NCBI GenBank assembly: GCA_949128115.1
Contig: OX421962.1
Span: 63,157,787-63,221,786 of the forward strand
Origin: Anaspis maculata
Lineage: Eukaryota > Arthropoda > Insecta > Coleoptera > Scraptiidae
Length of the DNA stretch: 64,000 bases
Reading direction: 5' to 3'
Position numbers and translations under genes: made by a program. Shown here in pieces: positions 1 to 15,300 of the stretch. Below the pieces are notes generated by a model that was not told where the DNA came from, ran no database searches, and saw nothing but the letters and a program-made list of their open reading frames with translations. The first letter of the stretch is position 1; each line of letters begins with the position of its first letter.

Positions 1-335
1 AAAATCAAATAGAATTGTCCCATACATTTCTCTTCAAGGAAGTCGGATGCCAGATTTTGATTTTCTACTTTCAAAATAAAGGTAGCAAAAGTTATTGCTA
101 CTAATCCACTTTTTCAGTGGCATCAGAAACCCATGATCATTAGGCTCCCTAGTATGTCCAGAATATAGATGGTTAGTGAATTATTTTTATTATTACTATT
201 TTTATCGAGAGAGATGACTTTATTTGACTGTTTTCTTGGTGACCATCAGTTTAGCGGCCTGATACGCCAGCTCGCATTGAATACTTACTAAAATAGAGAT
301 AAGAATGCTGGAAGATTGATACCAATCATTTCTAG

Positions 336-3300
336 GACCATTCGTTACATCTGAAGGAAATCTTCAACAAGGAATTCGATGCAACAATGGGAGGAAAAAT
401 CAGAGAAATGAACAGCATCAAAGAGAAGAATGCTAGGCTCCGCCACATTGTCTCAGAAACCAATTACTTTTCTGTCAATAAAATATCCGTCGACGTTGAA
501 GATCCAACATGGAAACAAGAAGAAACTCCAGAACTGATAGTAAAAGTAAACGACGATGAAGTTCCCATCACACCCTATATTTCGCCAAGCGAACAGGCCC
601 TGTTGGACGCCGAAGCTGCCGAGGCCGAACGAATTCGCTTGCTCTTATTGGCAGATGACTTTAGAGAAAGAGCTCTAATGGCCATGATGAATGGTGTCTT
701 GGAAGTCAGATGGGAGGATGAGTTGAGGAAAGAAGTGCCCTTGCCCAAATGCATGGTTCGTAGCGCAAAAATCGACGGCAAATGATTCAAGGGTTCGTTT
801 TGAGAACAGTTTTATTGGATTTTTAGATAGACAAAGAACCAGAAAATTACAACGAGGACGACCTGAGGGCCGTGAAAGACTACGAAGAGAAAGTGAAATT
901 CTTGATCAGCGAAAGAGAACGATACAAGGTGCTCCTGGAAGCTGAATATGGGAAGCTCGCAACTGCCATCAGAGAAGGCACTAACAAATTCAACAATAGA
1001 CTGGGGGACCTTCTCCTGCTGAAGATGAAAATTGAAACTTGCATTCGTCAAGATACTCTGAAGTTGGACAAGTTCAAGTTGCATCAACTTAAACGTATCG
1101 ATTTTTGGGCTCAGCAACGGGTTATCATGTGAGTTCAGATAACAAACAGCGAATTTAGTATATTATTCAACAAGCGGGTAATGATTGCTTCTTACTCATG
1201 AGGATGCAGTTTGCCGACACGAGCCTTGGCGAGTGTCGTAAAGCATCCGAATGAGTAATAGCCATTACCCGCGAGTAGAATACGATGCTTTATCCAGTCT
1301 TATTGAAAAATGCAGGCATGTATGAGGGTGATAATGCATGCATTATTCAATAGGATTGGGTAATAGTATATTACGTAACAAGAGTAGTAAGTAGCATATT
1401 ACGCACGCAAGGAAAAGCTGCGGTACTTCCCGAGTACGTAATTGATTTACTACTCGTGTTATGCACAGTACTTTATCTACGACCCCAACCCAAAGCCGGA
1501 TCGATACTGTGCGAGGGGCTCGGATTGAATTTCGAAAATCGAATGTAATACCCAGTTACACCAAAACAAGAAATCAAGCTGTAAAGGCTATACCGAAGGT
1601 CCCTCCCTTCCGAAGTCCGACGCTGTCTTGACCCTTACTTTCCAATGTAGTGTTCGAGATTTGAATTCGGAAATTTCGATAGAGAACGAAAAACCGAGGG
1701 AAAAACAGAAAGACTTTTTCTAGAAAACAACATTCAAAATCGATTGTTCATTCAATTCTTTATTTGGTGTGGCGATAGCTGGGTTTCTACGTCTAGTCGG
1801 GGAGCTGGCGACAAAAAAGTGCGATAGTTTTGGAAAGGCTGATACTTTCAGATCGGACAGTATTTTGGTCATGAAAGCCACTGTACAGTCGGCACGCCAG
1901 GTATCGGGACACCTGACGCTAGCGCGCTAAAAAAGGTGTAATTTTTATAGGGCGATTACATGTAGGGGGCGCTTTTGCATGACTTGGTATTTACTGTCAA
2001 TAGCGTCAATGGCTGACGTCCAAAGTATGTCGCTCTCCTGTCGCCTACCTATTGTTACGATATTTCACGTACGGGTTCGAATATAATTGAGACTATTGTT
2101 TTAAAACACACACTGTTTATTTCTGCGCACAACAATAACTACACGCCAACAATTATCTACTTGGAATTATCGCAGGTACTTCGCTTGTTTCGCACTTGTT
2201 ACCACTTCGCATTCCAAATCAATACTGACTGTCCACTGTTGGACGGTGCTTTTATATGCCTCCGATCCGCATTCCCGAGCCCTCTACCGTCTTCCAGCAA
2301 TTTCCATAGTGGCCCGGCATATGCGGTTTCTAGACCACTCATGGCATTTTCATCGGCTTGTCACTAGAGCTATCAACTTAATCGTCGCACCAAACCAAAT
2401 GTTCCTAAATCCCCTATCTCCAACCTGTCTGGAAGACGTGAACTAAGTCCATGTAATCCGATGTAATCGCTCTATTAGATAGAGTATTCTCAAATTATTT
2501 TGGAAACGTTGAAAATTTATCAATAGATAGTCAATGCAATGCATAACCTTTATCAAACAGTCAGAGAGCTGAATAATAGAACGCGCGGCGTCAGCAAAGG
2601 TGCGGATACATTATGTTGCAAAAATTGAGTCACTGCAATTGTTTTGGAAAAGCTAAAATTCTGGAATATATTAGTTTACTCAATTAAATCCATGAAATAA
2701 ACAATCAGACACCGGTTTGATATTTGATAGAACGATTGATGCAATTTCTCAAGAAAAAAACCTATTATAGAGCTTGAAAAGCTGAACAAGGAAACTAAGT
2801 GGGGCATTTCATTTAAAAAAGTCCTTTTTTTGTAAGAACAGAGTATACTGAAAATGTAAAGAGACTGTACAGTAATTATTCACAATATGTAAATGAGGAT
2901 CAGAAAAACAAAGAATAATTATAAATAAAAGACCTCGTCCAGACCAGGACCATTGTCAAAGGTTCCCAAAACACTGGCTGTATTTGGCACGAGGGCGCGC
3001 CCTTTTGACCAAGGAATCAGTGACATTCCATCCGGTCTTTTGCCATCAGGGGCCTTATTCTTGAAACGGGGAACAAAGTTCTCATGCGGTGTTGCTATGC
3101 AAGGAGAGCTATGATTGGCTCTTGCCTAGCAACTACACATGTGGACTTTGTTCCCTGTTTCAAGAATAGGGCCCCAGATCTGCTTCAGCCGGGAGGTTCT
3201 AGAATGGATGGTATGTCAATTGAAGCCAGAGGACGCTTTATGGTGGCCTTACATTGAGCATCAAATGCTGCAGCTTTTTTAGCTGCAGAGTTCTGATTGG

Positions 3301-6300
3301 AACTGACGCCTGTCATTGCTGTCAATGACCAACATGTGACCTATGAGAGCTCGCCAGCTAAAAAAGCTGCAGCATTTGATGTTCAATGTAAGGCCACCAT
3401 TATGGTGTTGTTAAAGGCGGCATGTCTCGGTATTCTACCTGCGCTTCTTGAACAAGATAGGCCATGAATACCTTGGGTGAAATAATTTCGTGACGTAGAA
3501 CTTTTCAAACCAATGTATTAGACTTTTTTACTATCTCGTAAGGGAAAGGCGCTAAGAAAGCCTGAGGCACTGTTACAGGACCCTGAATACACTCGTGAAT
3601 ACATAATTGATGTTTTTTTTTTGTATTTTTAATGTATACCTACAGAAATGAGATGAAAGAAAACGAAAAGGTGATCGAAACTATAACTCAGCTGAATCAT
3701 ATTTTACATGAAGCCGTCGTCGAATGTAGACGCCGTGTGGAAACTGTGGTGGCTAGAGAAAAAGTTTTGGAAAAATCATACAAGAAAGATTTTCAAGACA
3801 TATCAATGATAATCCAAGAACAAGCTTTGAAAATTTACAGGTATGTATCAGAAAAAAAAAGCAATGTGATCGCAACAACAAAATGGAAATTCCAGAAAGC
3901 GTCCGACAAAAATAAACTTGCGCAACCTCAATTCACCCACAATATTGAACGTTGTAGCAAAATGTGTGATGACAAAACAAACGCATCCTAGTCTAAACCA
4001 AGACTGTCTGGACTTTCTCAAAGCTCTTGATCAACAAGATCAATTCGTAGGCATTTCCCCTGTCATAGATGAACCAACTTTCGCCTTGATATGCAGACAC
4101 AGGAGGTTAAAAATTGAGCAAGAACTTAAGGTAACGATCAGGTAAATTAACTTCAGTGACCTAAAAAAAAATGTTTGCAGGCAAAAGAAGCACAAATGGA
4201 AGTTACAGAGGGTGAAGCCACCATGCACATTTTCCTCAAGAGGCTGCACCAGAAAAAAGACAAAGCGCAGACTTTGACTGCGGACCTTTGCAAATTAATG
4301 GAAGATCTACTGAGGCACAGGCAAAATATACAGTTACAACTTGTCGTACCTAAAGGTTTGGTTGAAATCCAAACTACTGGTGAGATTAGTAATTTCGATG
4401 ACGCCATCCTGGTGTGCCGCAAAGACGTTGAAGACATCAATAACATTATTTTGGTATGGATTATTGTGAAGAAGAAATGCCGTTTTAGTTTTAATATTAG
4501 TTGTTGTCAATTTGATTTTTAATGTCCAAATGATTATTGCAGATTAACGGGTATAAAAAACTTGCGGCGATGCAAACCACTATGACATTCCGTCGAAGGA
4601 TCATAGAGACGGAATGGGAACACAAAAAACTTAAAATGCAAATCGAGGATCTGAACGAGAAGCTAACAGACATCAAAACTGTCAAGGTATGGGCTGTAGT
4701 ATTAGATGTGGTTTTAGTCTTGTCGGCCATTTGGAGTTAAAAATTGTTGAAAGATGCACAGCTTTTCAAAGTTATTACTTATTATCTTTGCGGTTTCTCA
4801 ATCCATCTATGAGTAGATAGGTACTTATTTCGTTGTCTTGGAGCAAAATGAACAGCAACAGGAAGTTCTTTGGTAAAAATATCTCCGTTACTTTCAGTAG
4901 TTGCACTATAAAAAAGTTTTATGGTAGCCTTCTCAACACTTTTGTCTAATTCAGTGCCGAGTGGTTTGTTCGACTTGAAAATCGTTATTGAAAATAAGAG
5001 CTATGTTTTGGAAAATCCTATTGTCAAATCACCCTCCATTAAGAGTCATCACCAGTGAGCAGGCAACCAGTTATACGGTCCCACGGCTTTTTCCTCCTTT
5101 TTTTGTGAAATAAATAAATAATTTATTTTGACTCGTTTGACAATTATAAATTGTGTGAGCAAAGGTCAATATACAGAAACATTTAAATAATGAGGAAAAC
5201 AACAAGAAAACTGCCACATATCACCAGCCTACAGTCCAAGACCTCACCGATAAAAAGCAAGATACGAACTCAATTTTTTTACGAGCCTATATACTAAGAA
5301 AGACTATGCAGTTCTCTATATTTCATCATCACTTCTGCAAAAAAGTAGTTTTATTTGCATAAAATGGAAAATACGCAAATGGTTGCAAACTATGGATGTT
5401 TCGTTATTCCCAGAACTCACGGTTCAAAGTCAAGGATAGTTTAGGTGTGTGCTTCAAATATGTTAGAAAAATTGTAAAAAAATAATAATTTTTCAAGATA
5501 GGGTCGAAGGGTTTTGGTCTCTAATTTTTAATGAATGACCTGATTAGACTCTCTAAATAATAATTCTTATAGGAAGCCCTTAGATGGCACATTGACTCTG
5601 AGTGCCTCTGCATACCTATGTTATAACATAATAGGCTACTGGACATCAATCGCATTTCAGTTTAAAAGTATCATAAATCTGATAAATATCTGAATGACGA
5701 ATTTGTAGTTGGAAAAGTTTTTCGAAATATGATTTCATTTTGGTGAAAAATCAATTTGAAAGTGGACTTATTCAAATCAGGAATAATATGCTACGTCACA
5801 GCTTGAAAGTGGGCTAGGAGGTGGGAGGGAGGAGGGAGAGGGGAACGCATTTGACATTCGACCCAAGCATTCGTTCTGAATCCATTACGTAGTGGTGTAT
5901 TTTCACGTGCGAGCACAACTTTATTACAAGGAACTTGTTTTTGATGCAATTGCATGGAGTGATTAGGTATTATGGAGCGAATTTGTATTCAAAAAAGCTA
6001 TATTATTTGACGTGTGCTTGACATATGGCATGCGACACTCGCAGTACTGCCACTCATATGGCACTAATAGCACTGTTGTGACATTAATCCGAAGCCTGCA
6101 CAAGCAAAAATAAGTGAATTTCAAGGAAGAATCGACCAAAATGTGTGATCAAACCATTACATAGCACTCCAGCATTTTATTTTATTTTTTTTTGGTATAA
6201 ATCAGTTCAAAACAAGAAGGTGTTCTTCAGTCATTGAATGGCCAACTAGAGTTTCTATTGGCTCTTCAAAATGTGACGTCACGCAGTTGCCGCGCCATTC

Positions 6301-9300
6301 AGACAAATATTTTGATTGTTTTTTTTTATATGTACAAAAACTTTTTTAAGCAAAATCCTCTTGCCAATGCAACAATTTTGGGAGAATCTTTCATGAGAAG
6401 AAATAAAAAAACATGTCCACTAGCCTATCAAAGGAGACAACAACTCCACAACACAAAAATCGAGTCTATATTTTATTTGACTAACCTATGGGGAAGGTGG
6501 TTCAAGAGTATACGGAACAAATCTAAGTTTTCTATAAGAGTCCGATCAGCCGATAAAACGTTTTGAAAATATTATCGTGACGCCACTTGGAAAGATGTTT
6601 TCACTTAGATTTTCACCTATCACGTTCCCATGGTCTTGTTATTGCTGTTCTGACAAACGTTCAAACAATCAGTAATAATTATGGAAGGTTTGAAACCGTC
6701 GTCATCTCATTGACAACGGAATCAGGTACAGGTCGAGGTACAGGTATGCCCGTGAAAACTTGCCCCTATGACGTCATTGCCGTTCTTAATTATAGCCTCA
6801 GCGTCCGCCACGAGATAGGTGAAATTACAAGACCCTATGTAATCGTTCTAGTTTTTTCAACCCTTTGATCTGAGACCGACTTGTATTTTGTGTTGTGGTC
6901 TCCTTTAATTGAAGATATAGACTTGACGGCCTTGTGGCGCAGGTGGTTGTGTGGCTGCCTGCGGCCGCGAGAACCCCGGGTTCGATTCCCGGAAGAAATC
7001 TGGATGTTTGTGTTTGTCCAATTTGCAATTTTTCTGGCTATGTGAATGTGATAATAAAGAGCAAAAATCAAGTTCGTGTAATTTGATCACGATCTCTTGC
7101 ATTCTTGAGATTTAGCAACAATTAGCTTTCTAGTCCTACCTTTTGAATTTTTTCATCACTTTGGAAACCTAAGAACCTGTCTCTTGTTCTATCGGCTCAA
7201 CAATGAATGCAGAATGCTCGCTAAACGCTCAACTCACTAGAATTTTCCCATCAATTTTCTAATTAAATCCCACCTTCCCGAAGGGACGCTTGAATCAAAA
7301 TCATGACTGACGTCTCTGGATACCGCCGGGAAAGTTTTGTGTCGCCCCACAACAGATCTTTATATTTTTCTGGCACATTTGAAGCATTTCCTTAAACTGC
7401 CTTTGACTCTAGACCGTGAGTTCTGGGACAGCCCTGTATATATAGGGTGTCCAGAAAATGGCGGAAAAGCTCTGCAGCACGTTGTGCAGGACCCTTCAGA
7501 AAATCCCAAAAAAATAATTTAAAAAATCTTTGGCTTTTATTTTTGAAAAAATTTGGGGTCAAAAACTGGTCCTTCGAATATTAATTTTCTTTGTTTCTGA
7601 CTCATCCTATAAATAAAAAAAAATTCAATACACATCCAGTGGTAGATTTTTTTTTCTCATAATTCTGCCGTCAACAGTTAACTAAGATCTTTTGAATTAC
7701 CAAAACTAGAAGGGTTCAAAGAGCCGTCCCTTGACCCCTAATAACCCAAAAAATGGGAGTCGAAGAATTTTTTGATTATTTTCTCGGGGTTTCCTGAAGG
7801 GTCCCTTACAACGTACTGGAGAGCCTTTCCGCCACTCAACAATACATCTGGACACCCTGTATTGTTAAATAGAAGAGTGTTACCAAATGAGAATGAAAAT
7901 GTTTTTCTTGGTAGCCTGTAAAAATTAAGTTTTCATTTTGCTTTTACAAAAAAAAAGGGAAAAACCGTGGGACTGTTGAAAGGACCTCTTCAATAAAGTC
8001 GGTCTCTCTCGCACGATTTACATCACAGCACCACAACGCCGCAGTGTGGTGCCGCGCACATCTTTGTCGGACCAGCACGCAGAATATTTGAGAAAGTTCG
8101 TTCATTACGAACGGAGTTTCCGTTGGAGATATTCGGCGCCGTTATAGCTAGACGACACCAATTCCACCAATTCTAATGTCACATTCTTAGGTAACCAAAG
8201 AAATACAAGCATATTTGAAAGCCAAAGCCAGAGGATTCAAAGACAACGTCTTACCATTTGATGTTGAGGTTGACATAATCAGAGCCTCCTATGAGAACAT
8301 CATCAGAGACAGGAAAGAAATATGGCGCAAAGTGAAAGCTCAAATACACGCTTTGAACGACAACAGCGCAGTGGTGAATAAGAACATCTCAGCCATCAAC
8401 TTGGACGTTTGCGATTTCAAGCTGCAAAAAGACGACAATCTCGAAACCAGAGAAAGTGAAGTCATCAAATTCAGGTAAAGTAGATACAGCACATCATTTG
8501 GACACTATAGTTTTACATCTAGCAATAGGAATATGGTGAGGACAGCTATTTTCGTTCAAAGCCCTGATGGGGCCCCCACTTATGACTTATGACAGCTCCG
8601 TCTTGAACATGTCTTGAACAGCTGATTCGGGGCAACGTCAGATGTGCGTTATCTGTCACGAAGCACGTGGGATACGTCAGTCATGTGCGTCAGTCAGATT
8701 GGCAATATGTCAATCTGTCAGTCGGTGTAGGTGTGTGAAAGTCACTGGTGTCACAAAGTTTTGACAAACTGACACGTATAGTTGTAATCATGTTGACGTT
8801 GCCCCGAATCAGCCGTTCGACACGTGCGTGTGACGTCATGGGAAATGGTCTATTAGATTATCCTATCACGAATCTATCTTACTGTGTCATAACCTCTTCT
8901 TTATTTTTTCCATCAACAGTTTTCTTCTAAAATTTTGCTGTAATCTCAGTTATGGAACCTTAGTACAAAAATAAATTTAAATCACTGATGCAATCGATGA
9001 CGATTATTCTAGGAAAAATCTAAAATTATCACGGACATGACGCATGTTATCGTGTTGTCATGTTGGCGCATGACGTATGATGGTAACGCTTCACTATGTC
9101 GGTGTGTGAGGTCTGGTCAGTCATAGTTGACTTGAAAGTTATGTAACGTCTGATGTTGGATAAGTTGCAATCGGAATCGGCTAGGTGACAGCGTTTTCGT
9201 GTATTTCGGAAATGCTGTATTGTTTGTGTGATCGTATAGGTAACGATGCACTTGTCACTGAATGAGGTCTGGTCAGTAGAAGTTGACTATGAACAGAGCA

Positions 9301-12300
9301 GTGTAATAGTGGAAAAGTTGCGATAGATCTTTTCATGATTATTTTGTGTTTCGGTCGGCATGCACAAGATTTGACAGTTCGAGTAGGCAAGCAGGCGAAG
9401 CTATCTGTTGAGTTACGGCATTCAAGGCAGCGTTTCAAACATGGACTTTCAAAGGTATGACCCCGATGTTTACCTACCGGCAAAGAACGTGAGCATGCGC
9501 TCTATACCTCATGAAAAGGCCTAGTCTAATCTGTGTAATGTGTTGCCCGCAACTAGTTTGCTTTGTGAGCTTGATGGTTTATTGATGATGATGTTTGTCA
9601 CCAATTTTTTTATAATGACAGATTCTGTGCATAAATATTGTATGTTGAAATGGTCTTAAATGATTGTAGAATCCACCTTTCCCACCAGGGAAATCACTTG
9701 CGCGCATACCTGTGAGCGCAGATTCCCGCTAGTACAGACTGCTACTACAGTACAGATCGCCAGTTGTGCCCTCACAGGTATGCGTGATGTTTTCATGGGA
9801 AAGGTGGATTCCGTTTCCAAATTTGTTGAGCCTCCCGTACACCGATTTACCTAGTGGGTAGTCACTTTTTTTCAACATTGGTAGTAGGGGAGGCCAAGGT
9901 AAATTTCAGTTCCCTTTCAGTCAAATATTGTGTCAGGTCTGGATAGACCTGATCTCGCTTGGAACTGACTTCCCATCTTCATTTCCTTACTCCATTATAT
10001 TTTGGTGTTGCAAAAACTAATTGTGGCCAACTCAGGCCCATCTCTTCTCCAACTCCAACTTAGCCGCACAGATCGAAAATGGATTAACTGCTATTAAATT
10101 CCTAAAGAAATAGGTGTTTTTCGCACTACTTTAAATTATTATTTTGACGATCTTGACTTGACACTGACTTACTTTCCCGGCCCCTCACCAACATGGAGGG
10201 GAATTTTCAGGTTCTTGAACATTTTCCAACAATTTTTTTTTCCAATTTCCCGGGAATTTTCCTGTTGAAAATGTAAAACCGACTGGGTTTTCGAAATCGG
10301 ACTTGAATGGTGGGGGCTTAAAGCGAAGCCTTAATTGATGATTCTTACAGCAAGATGATTTGGGAAAAGATTTGAGGTTTTTTCCCGAAAAATTCAAATT
10401 TTCGAAAACACAATTTTCGATTTCCTGCAAATTATTTTCAGTCCTTGTCTCTAATTTCAACTTCTCACCCGACGGGAGGTTTCGAACAAAAATTTTCATA
10501 GGTTCCTGGATACTAGTCGAGAAAGTATTGGGGTGACACAACCGATTTTTTTAAAACTTCCACTTCATATAAGAATCCAGCCATTTGATTGATACATTTT
10601 GACTCTCTGTACCAAATCAACCAATCTGGTGCACATATTCTTAGTTAGAGTGAAAGTTGTAGTTTTAATTTTTCTTACAAAACTCAAAACTCCATCATTA
10701 GCCACCGATAAAAACGCAAAAATATAAAACAGATATCCATTTTTATTTCCTGAGCGCGATAAATAGGTATAATAGGTATATCCGGTTTTTATTGGTATTT
10801 TCTTGAATGTAGAGAACTAGTTTCCCTCCAATTCATTCACACAAAAGAAATTAGTGTTCAAAATGGCATCTCAAAGTGATGAGCTCAATCTGGATTCTTC
10901 CGATATGGTCCCACTTTTTTATTCTTATTTCAAAGCCCACATCAGCGCCTACTAGGAAGATACGAATAGAAGCTTCCAGGAATGAAGATAAATGATGCTA
11001 AAGCTTCTTTATTTTCCTTTAGTTTTGTCATGAAATTTGATATATTATTGGGATTGAATACTTCAGTTCACCTGTTTCATTATTAGATATAATTGTTGAC
11101 CTGACGATTGTTATAGACGAATAAAAAACTTTAGTTGACACCGTTGACACGTTGTTTTTGCGACTCAAAAAGGCACTCTGCAAGAGGTTATGGGCCTTCA
11201 AATTGCTAAAAAACCAAAAGTTTAATCCCACAATAAAACGGTCAACGTTGAAAACGAGATACAAAACGGAGAAATGGCTGCACAATCGACGCTGCTGGGA
11301 CTCGAAAAATTGAAAGGACGAGAAAACTTCTCAACATGGAAATTCGCCATGGAAACATATCTTCAACACGAAGACCTTTGGAATTGTGTTTTAGGAACGG
11401 AAACCGACGCCAAGAAGATAACAAGAGCAAAAGCGAAAATCATCCTTTCTTTAGAATCCGTGAATTACGTCCACGTGCAAACGACCACAACCGCCAAAGA
11501 AGCATGGGATAACCTCGAGAAGGCATTTGATGACTCCGGCTTGACTCGGAAGGTCGGTCGGAAGGTTTTACGAAAATTGATAACCACTCACTTGGAGAAT
11601 TGCGACTCCGTCGATGAATATGTGAATGAGATCATCACAACGGCTCACAAATTAACGAACATCGGACTAGAAGTAAAAGACGACTGGATTGGCACCTTGC
11701 TGCTAGCAGGACTTCCAGAAGAATATAAACCGATGATAATGGGCATCGAATCGAGTGGAATAAAAATCACGGCCGATGCAATCAAAACGAAGCTACTGCA
11801 AGACGTCAAGATGAGCGACAAGGATCACAAGAGTGAGTCAGTACTCCTGAATAAGCATGCATCAAATCGCGGAAATGATAAGAAAGCTCCAATTTGCTAT
11901 GAATGTTCAAAACCTGGTCACTACGGTAGAAATTGCTTCAAAAGAAAGGAGCGCTTGAAACGAGAGCGAGAAAATTCTTCAAAAAATAATACGCAAAGTG
12001 ACAGAAACTCTCATCGAACTTTTTATACAGTTTTTTTTGTAAACAATGTCGATCAAGATGATTGGTATATAGATTCAGGAGCTACAGCACATTTCACAAA
12101 CGACGGAAGTTTAATTTCGGATCAAAAAGAAAAACCGAACGGAACTTGCACCGTAGCTGATAATCAGAAATTGAAAATTGAATCAATGGGGCTGTATAGC
12201 GGCAAAAGCCTGAATTAATGGCGCATTGTACTATGCACCGCTGTCACCATAATGACATTGGGCGCGTTCAGCAGGTCCTATGGTGGGTGCCATCGGTGGA

Positions 12301-15300
12301 TGTCGCATGCGCCTCTCGAACGGTCACAGCTACCAAATCGCCATTTTTTCCACCACAGTTGGTTTATGGTAGCGGTGGATCAGATAGTGGATCGACCAAG
12401 CCGTCCAGCAGCTTATATTTGGTAACTAGATCTACGGGTTCCACCATGGAACTTGCTGAACTCGCCCATTGCTGTCAATGACTACCGTCAAACTCTCATC
12501 CCTCGAAAAGTCAAAATGGTTGTCAGATACTGTCCGATACAGCTAGACGATTCATTCGCCTGCCCTCTGATTCGGGCTGAACGTGCGGTGCCAAGCCCTC
12601 ACAGGCCAACCCCATACACGGCCCAAGGTACTGACTATCCTTTACCAGATCCCTGTAGCCTGGACGTGCCGGTAACAGCCTACCTACCTCCAAGTGCCTC
12701 AGACTTGGCATAACGTTCTGATGCTAAGCCCCCACAGGCTGCCCATTACTTACGTCTCGGTCCAAAGAGTGCTGATGCTAAACCTCATACAATTGTCTCA
12801 TACTGACTCGCCTTCTTCAACAACTATTGAGCAAACACCGAAATTTGTGATTGTATAGAAGTAGGTAGGTACTTTGGAATCCCTAACTATGGAAAGTTTC
12901 ATACTATCGTATCCTACCTGCCTCATCATCATTTCATTTTCTTTACTCTGCTACTCTCTGCTAGAAAATATGAAGCCCCAGATCATTAGGTATCTACCTA
13001 CCCCGACATAGTCAGGGAGAGAACTCGCTCACCCCCAAGTAGCAGCGTCACAATAGGTTATTAATGTTATTATTTGTTTCTTCAGAGACCTACCCTTCTG
13101 TTCTCTACTTTAGCGCCAATTCTTTTTCCTCTCCTTCGAAGCGGAGCGCTTTTTCACCTCAGCAACTTTTTAAATTCAAACCGTCCACTTCAAATGTGAC
13201 ATAATGTGACATTGCCATCATTTTATAGAATGTCAAATATGGGTGCATAGTACACGTCGCCCTCTACAATTTGTTTTGCCTATACAGCCCCATTGGTGAC
13301 ATTAAACTCGAGATCGGAAATAACGAAAAATCTGAAACGATTGAAATCAAAGACGTTCTTTACGTACCGGAATTGTCCACGAATTTATTGTCTGTTAGCA
13401 AAATAACCAAACGTGGACATCCGGTCATTTTCAATGATAAGAAATGCGCAATTTACGATCATCACGATAATTTAGTTGCTACTGCAAGCGAAATCGACGG
13501 CATGTACAAACTTGATCGGGCTAAAAATCAAGCGAATTTCACGACTACGAAAGAAAACCACGAAATTTGGCATCGAAGATTGGGACATCCGAGCGATGAA
13601 ATCCTAACGAAAATGGATAGACTTGTCGATGGAATGGGGTTGAATTCGAAACGAAAATCAACTTGCATCCCTTGCATACAAGGCAAGCAACACCGTACAC
13701 CGTTTCAAACAAGCAAACATCAAACAACGCAACCGTTACAACTGATACATTCAGATCTCTGCGGCCCTATGCAAGAAAAGTCATTTGGAGGATCGCGGTA
13801 TTTCTTAACTTTTATCGACGATTTCACGAGAAAAGTATTCATATATTTTTTGAATACCAAAGACGAAGTACTTCAGCGGTTCAAAGATTTCAAGAATTTT
13901 GTCGAAAATCAAACGAACAAAAAAATCAAAATTCTACGAACGGACAATGGACGTGAATACGTAAACGAAGCATTCAAGAATTTTCTGAAGAAGACCGGTA
14001 TTCAGCATCAGACAACAGTTGTCTACACACCGGAACAAAATGCAGTCGCCGAAAGATATAACCGTACGATCGTTGAGAAAGGACGCTGCATGATGTTCGA
14101 GGCAGGGTTGGACACCAGATTTTGGGCGGAAGCCGCAAATACTGCTGTGTTTTTAATCAACATTTCCCCAACAAAGTCATTGGAAAATACGACACCGGAA
14201 GAAGCCTGGACTGGAAGAAAACCAAACGTTTCACATTTGAAGATCTTTGGATGTAAAGCCATGGCCCACATACCGAAAGAAAAACGCAAAAAATGGGACT
14301 CAAAGTCAGAAGAGTGTATTTTCGTTGGCTACTCAGAAGGTACCAAAGGTTATCGACTATTCAACAGAAGAACACGCCAAGTAATCGTGAAACGCGACGT
14401 TATTTTCCTGGAAAAGGAATTCAACGAACTGAAAAACAAAGAAGAATCGAAAAAGGAAGACACGTTTATACCTTTGAGCGAAGAAGATGTCGTCATCGAA
14501 GAAAACATCACGGAAGATGATAATATCACCGAAGAAGAAAATACCAGCGGAGAAGACAACACCAGCGAATTAGAAAACGTGATCAAAGACATCGAAGACG
14601 TAAAAAATTCAAACGAAGACACAAATGCAAATAAAGACAAAGCAAGACGATCATCGCGACTCCGCAAACCAAAAAAATGGGACGATTATATAACGTACAA
14701 TACGAAAATATCCGAGGAAGAACCATCAACATTCGAAGAAGCACAGAACAGTGAAAACGCAACAAAATGGAAAGAAGCTATGGTAGCCGAATACGGTTCA
14801 CTGATGAGCAACGAAACGTGGATATTGACTGATCAGCCAAAAAATCGTAAAGTTTTGAACTGTAAATGGGTATTCAAACTCAAGAAAAACCCAGATGGTA
14901 ACAGTCATAAACACAAGGCTCGTTTAGTAATCAAGGGTTGCTCACAAAAACATGGAATAGATTATAACGAAACATACGCACCTGTGATTCGACATACCTC
15001 CCTTCGAATGTTGCTAGCAATGGCCGCCAAATTCGATTTAGACATCACTCACATGGATGTAACAACGGCCTTCCTGCACGGCGACATTGAAGAAGAGATA
15101 TATATGACACAGCCTAAAGGATTTGAAGTTGAAGGTCAAGAAACGAAAGTATGCAAACTGCAAAAAGCGATTTACGGATTGAAACAAGGAAGTAAAGCTT
15201 GGAATATGAAACTAAGTAAGGTGCTCAAGAAATTCGGCCTCAAACAATCAAATTCCGACCAATGCATCTACTTTGATGAGAAGAATCCAAGAAGTTTGAT

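Noticed and set aside
1..335. A further upstream CFAP43 exon
   Set aside because: Some frames are open, but no acceptor-donor pair with a matching phase and recognisable family motif was found.
6927..7000. A working tRNA gene
   Set aside because: A and B boxes are good but the acceptor-stem halves do not pair and the unit continues as a SINE-like body.
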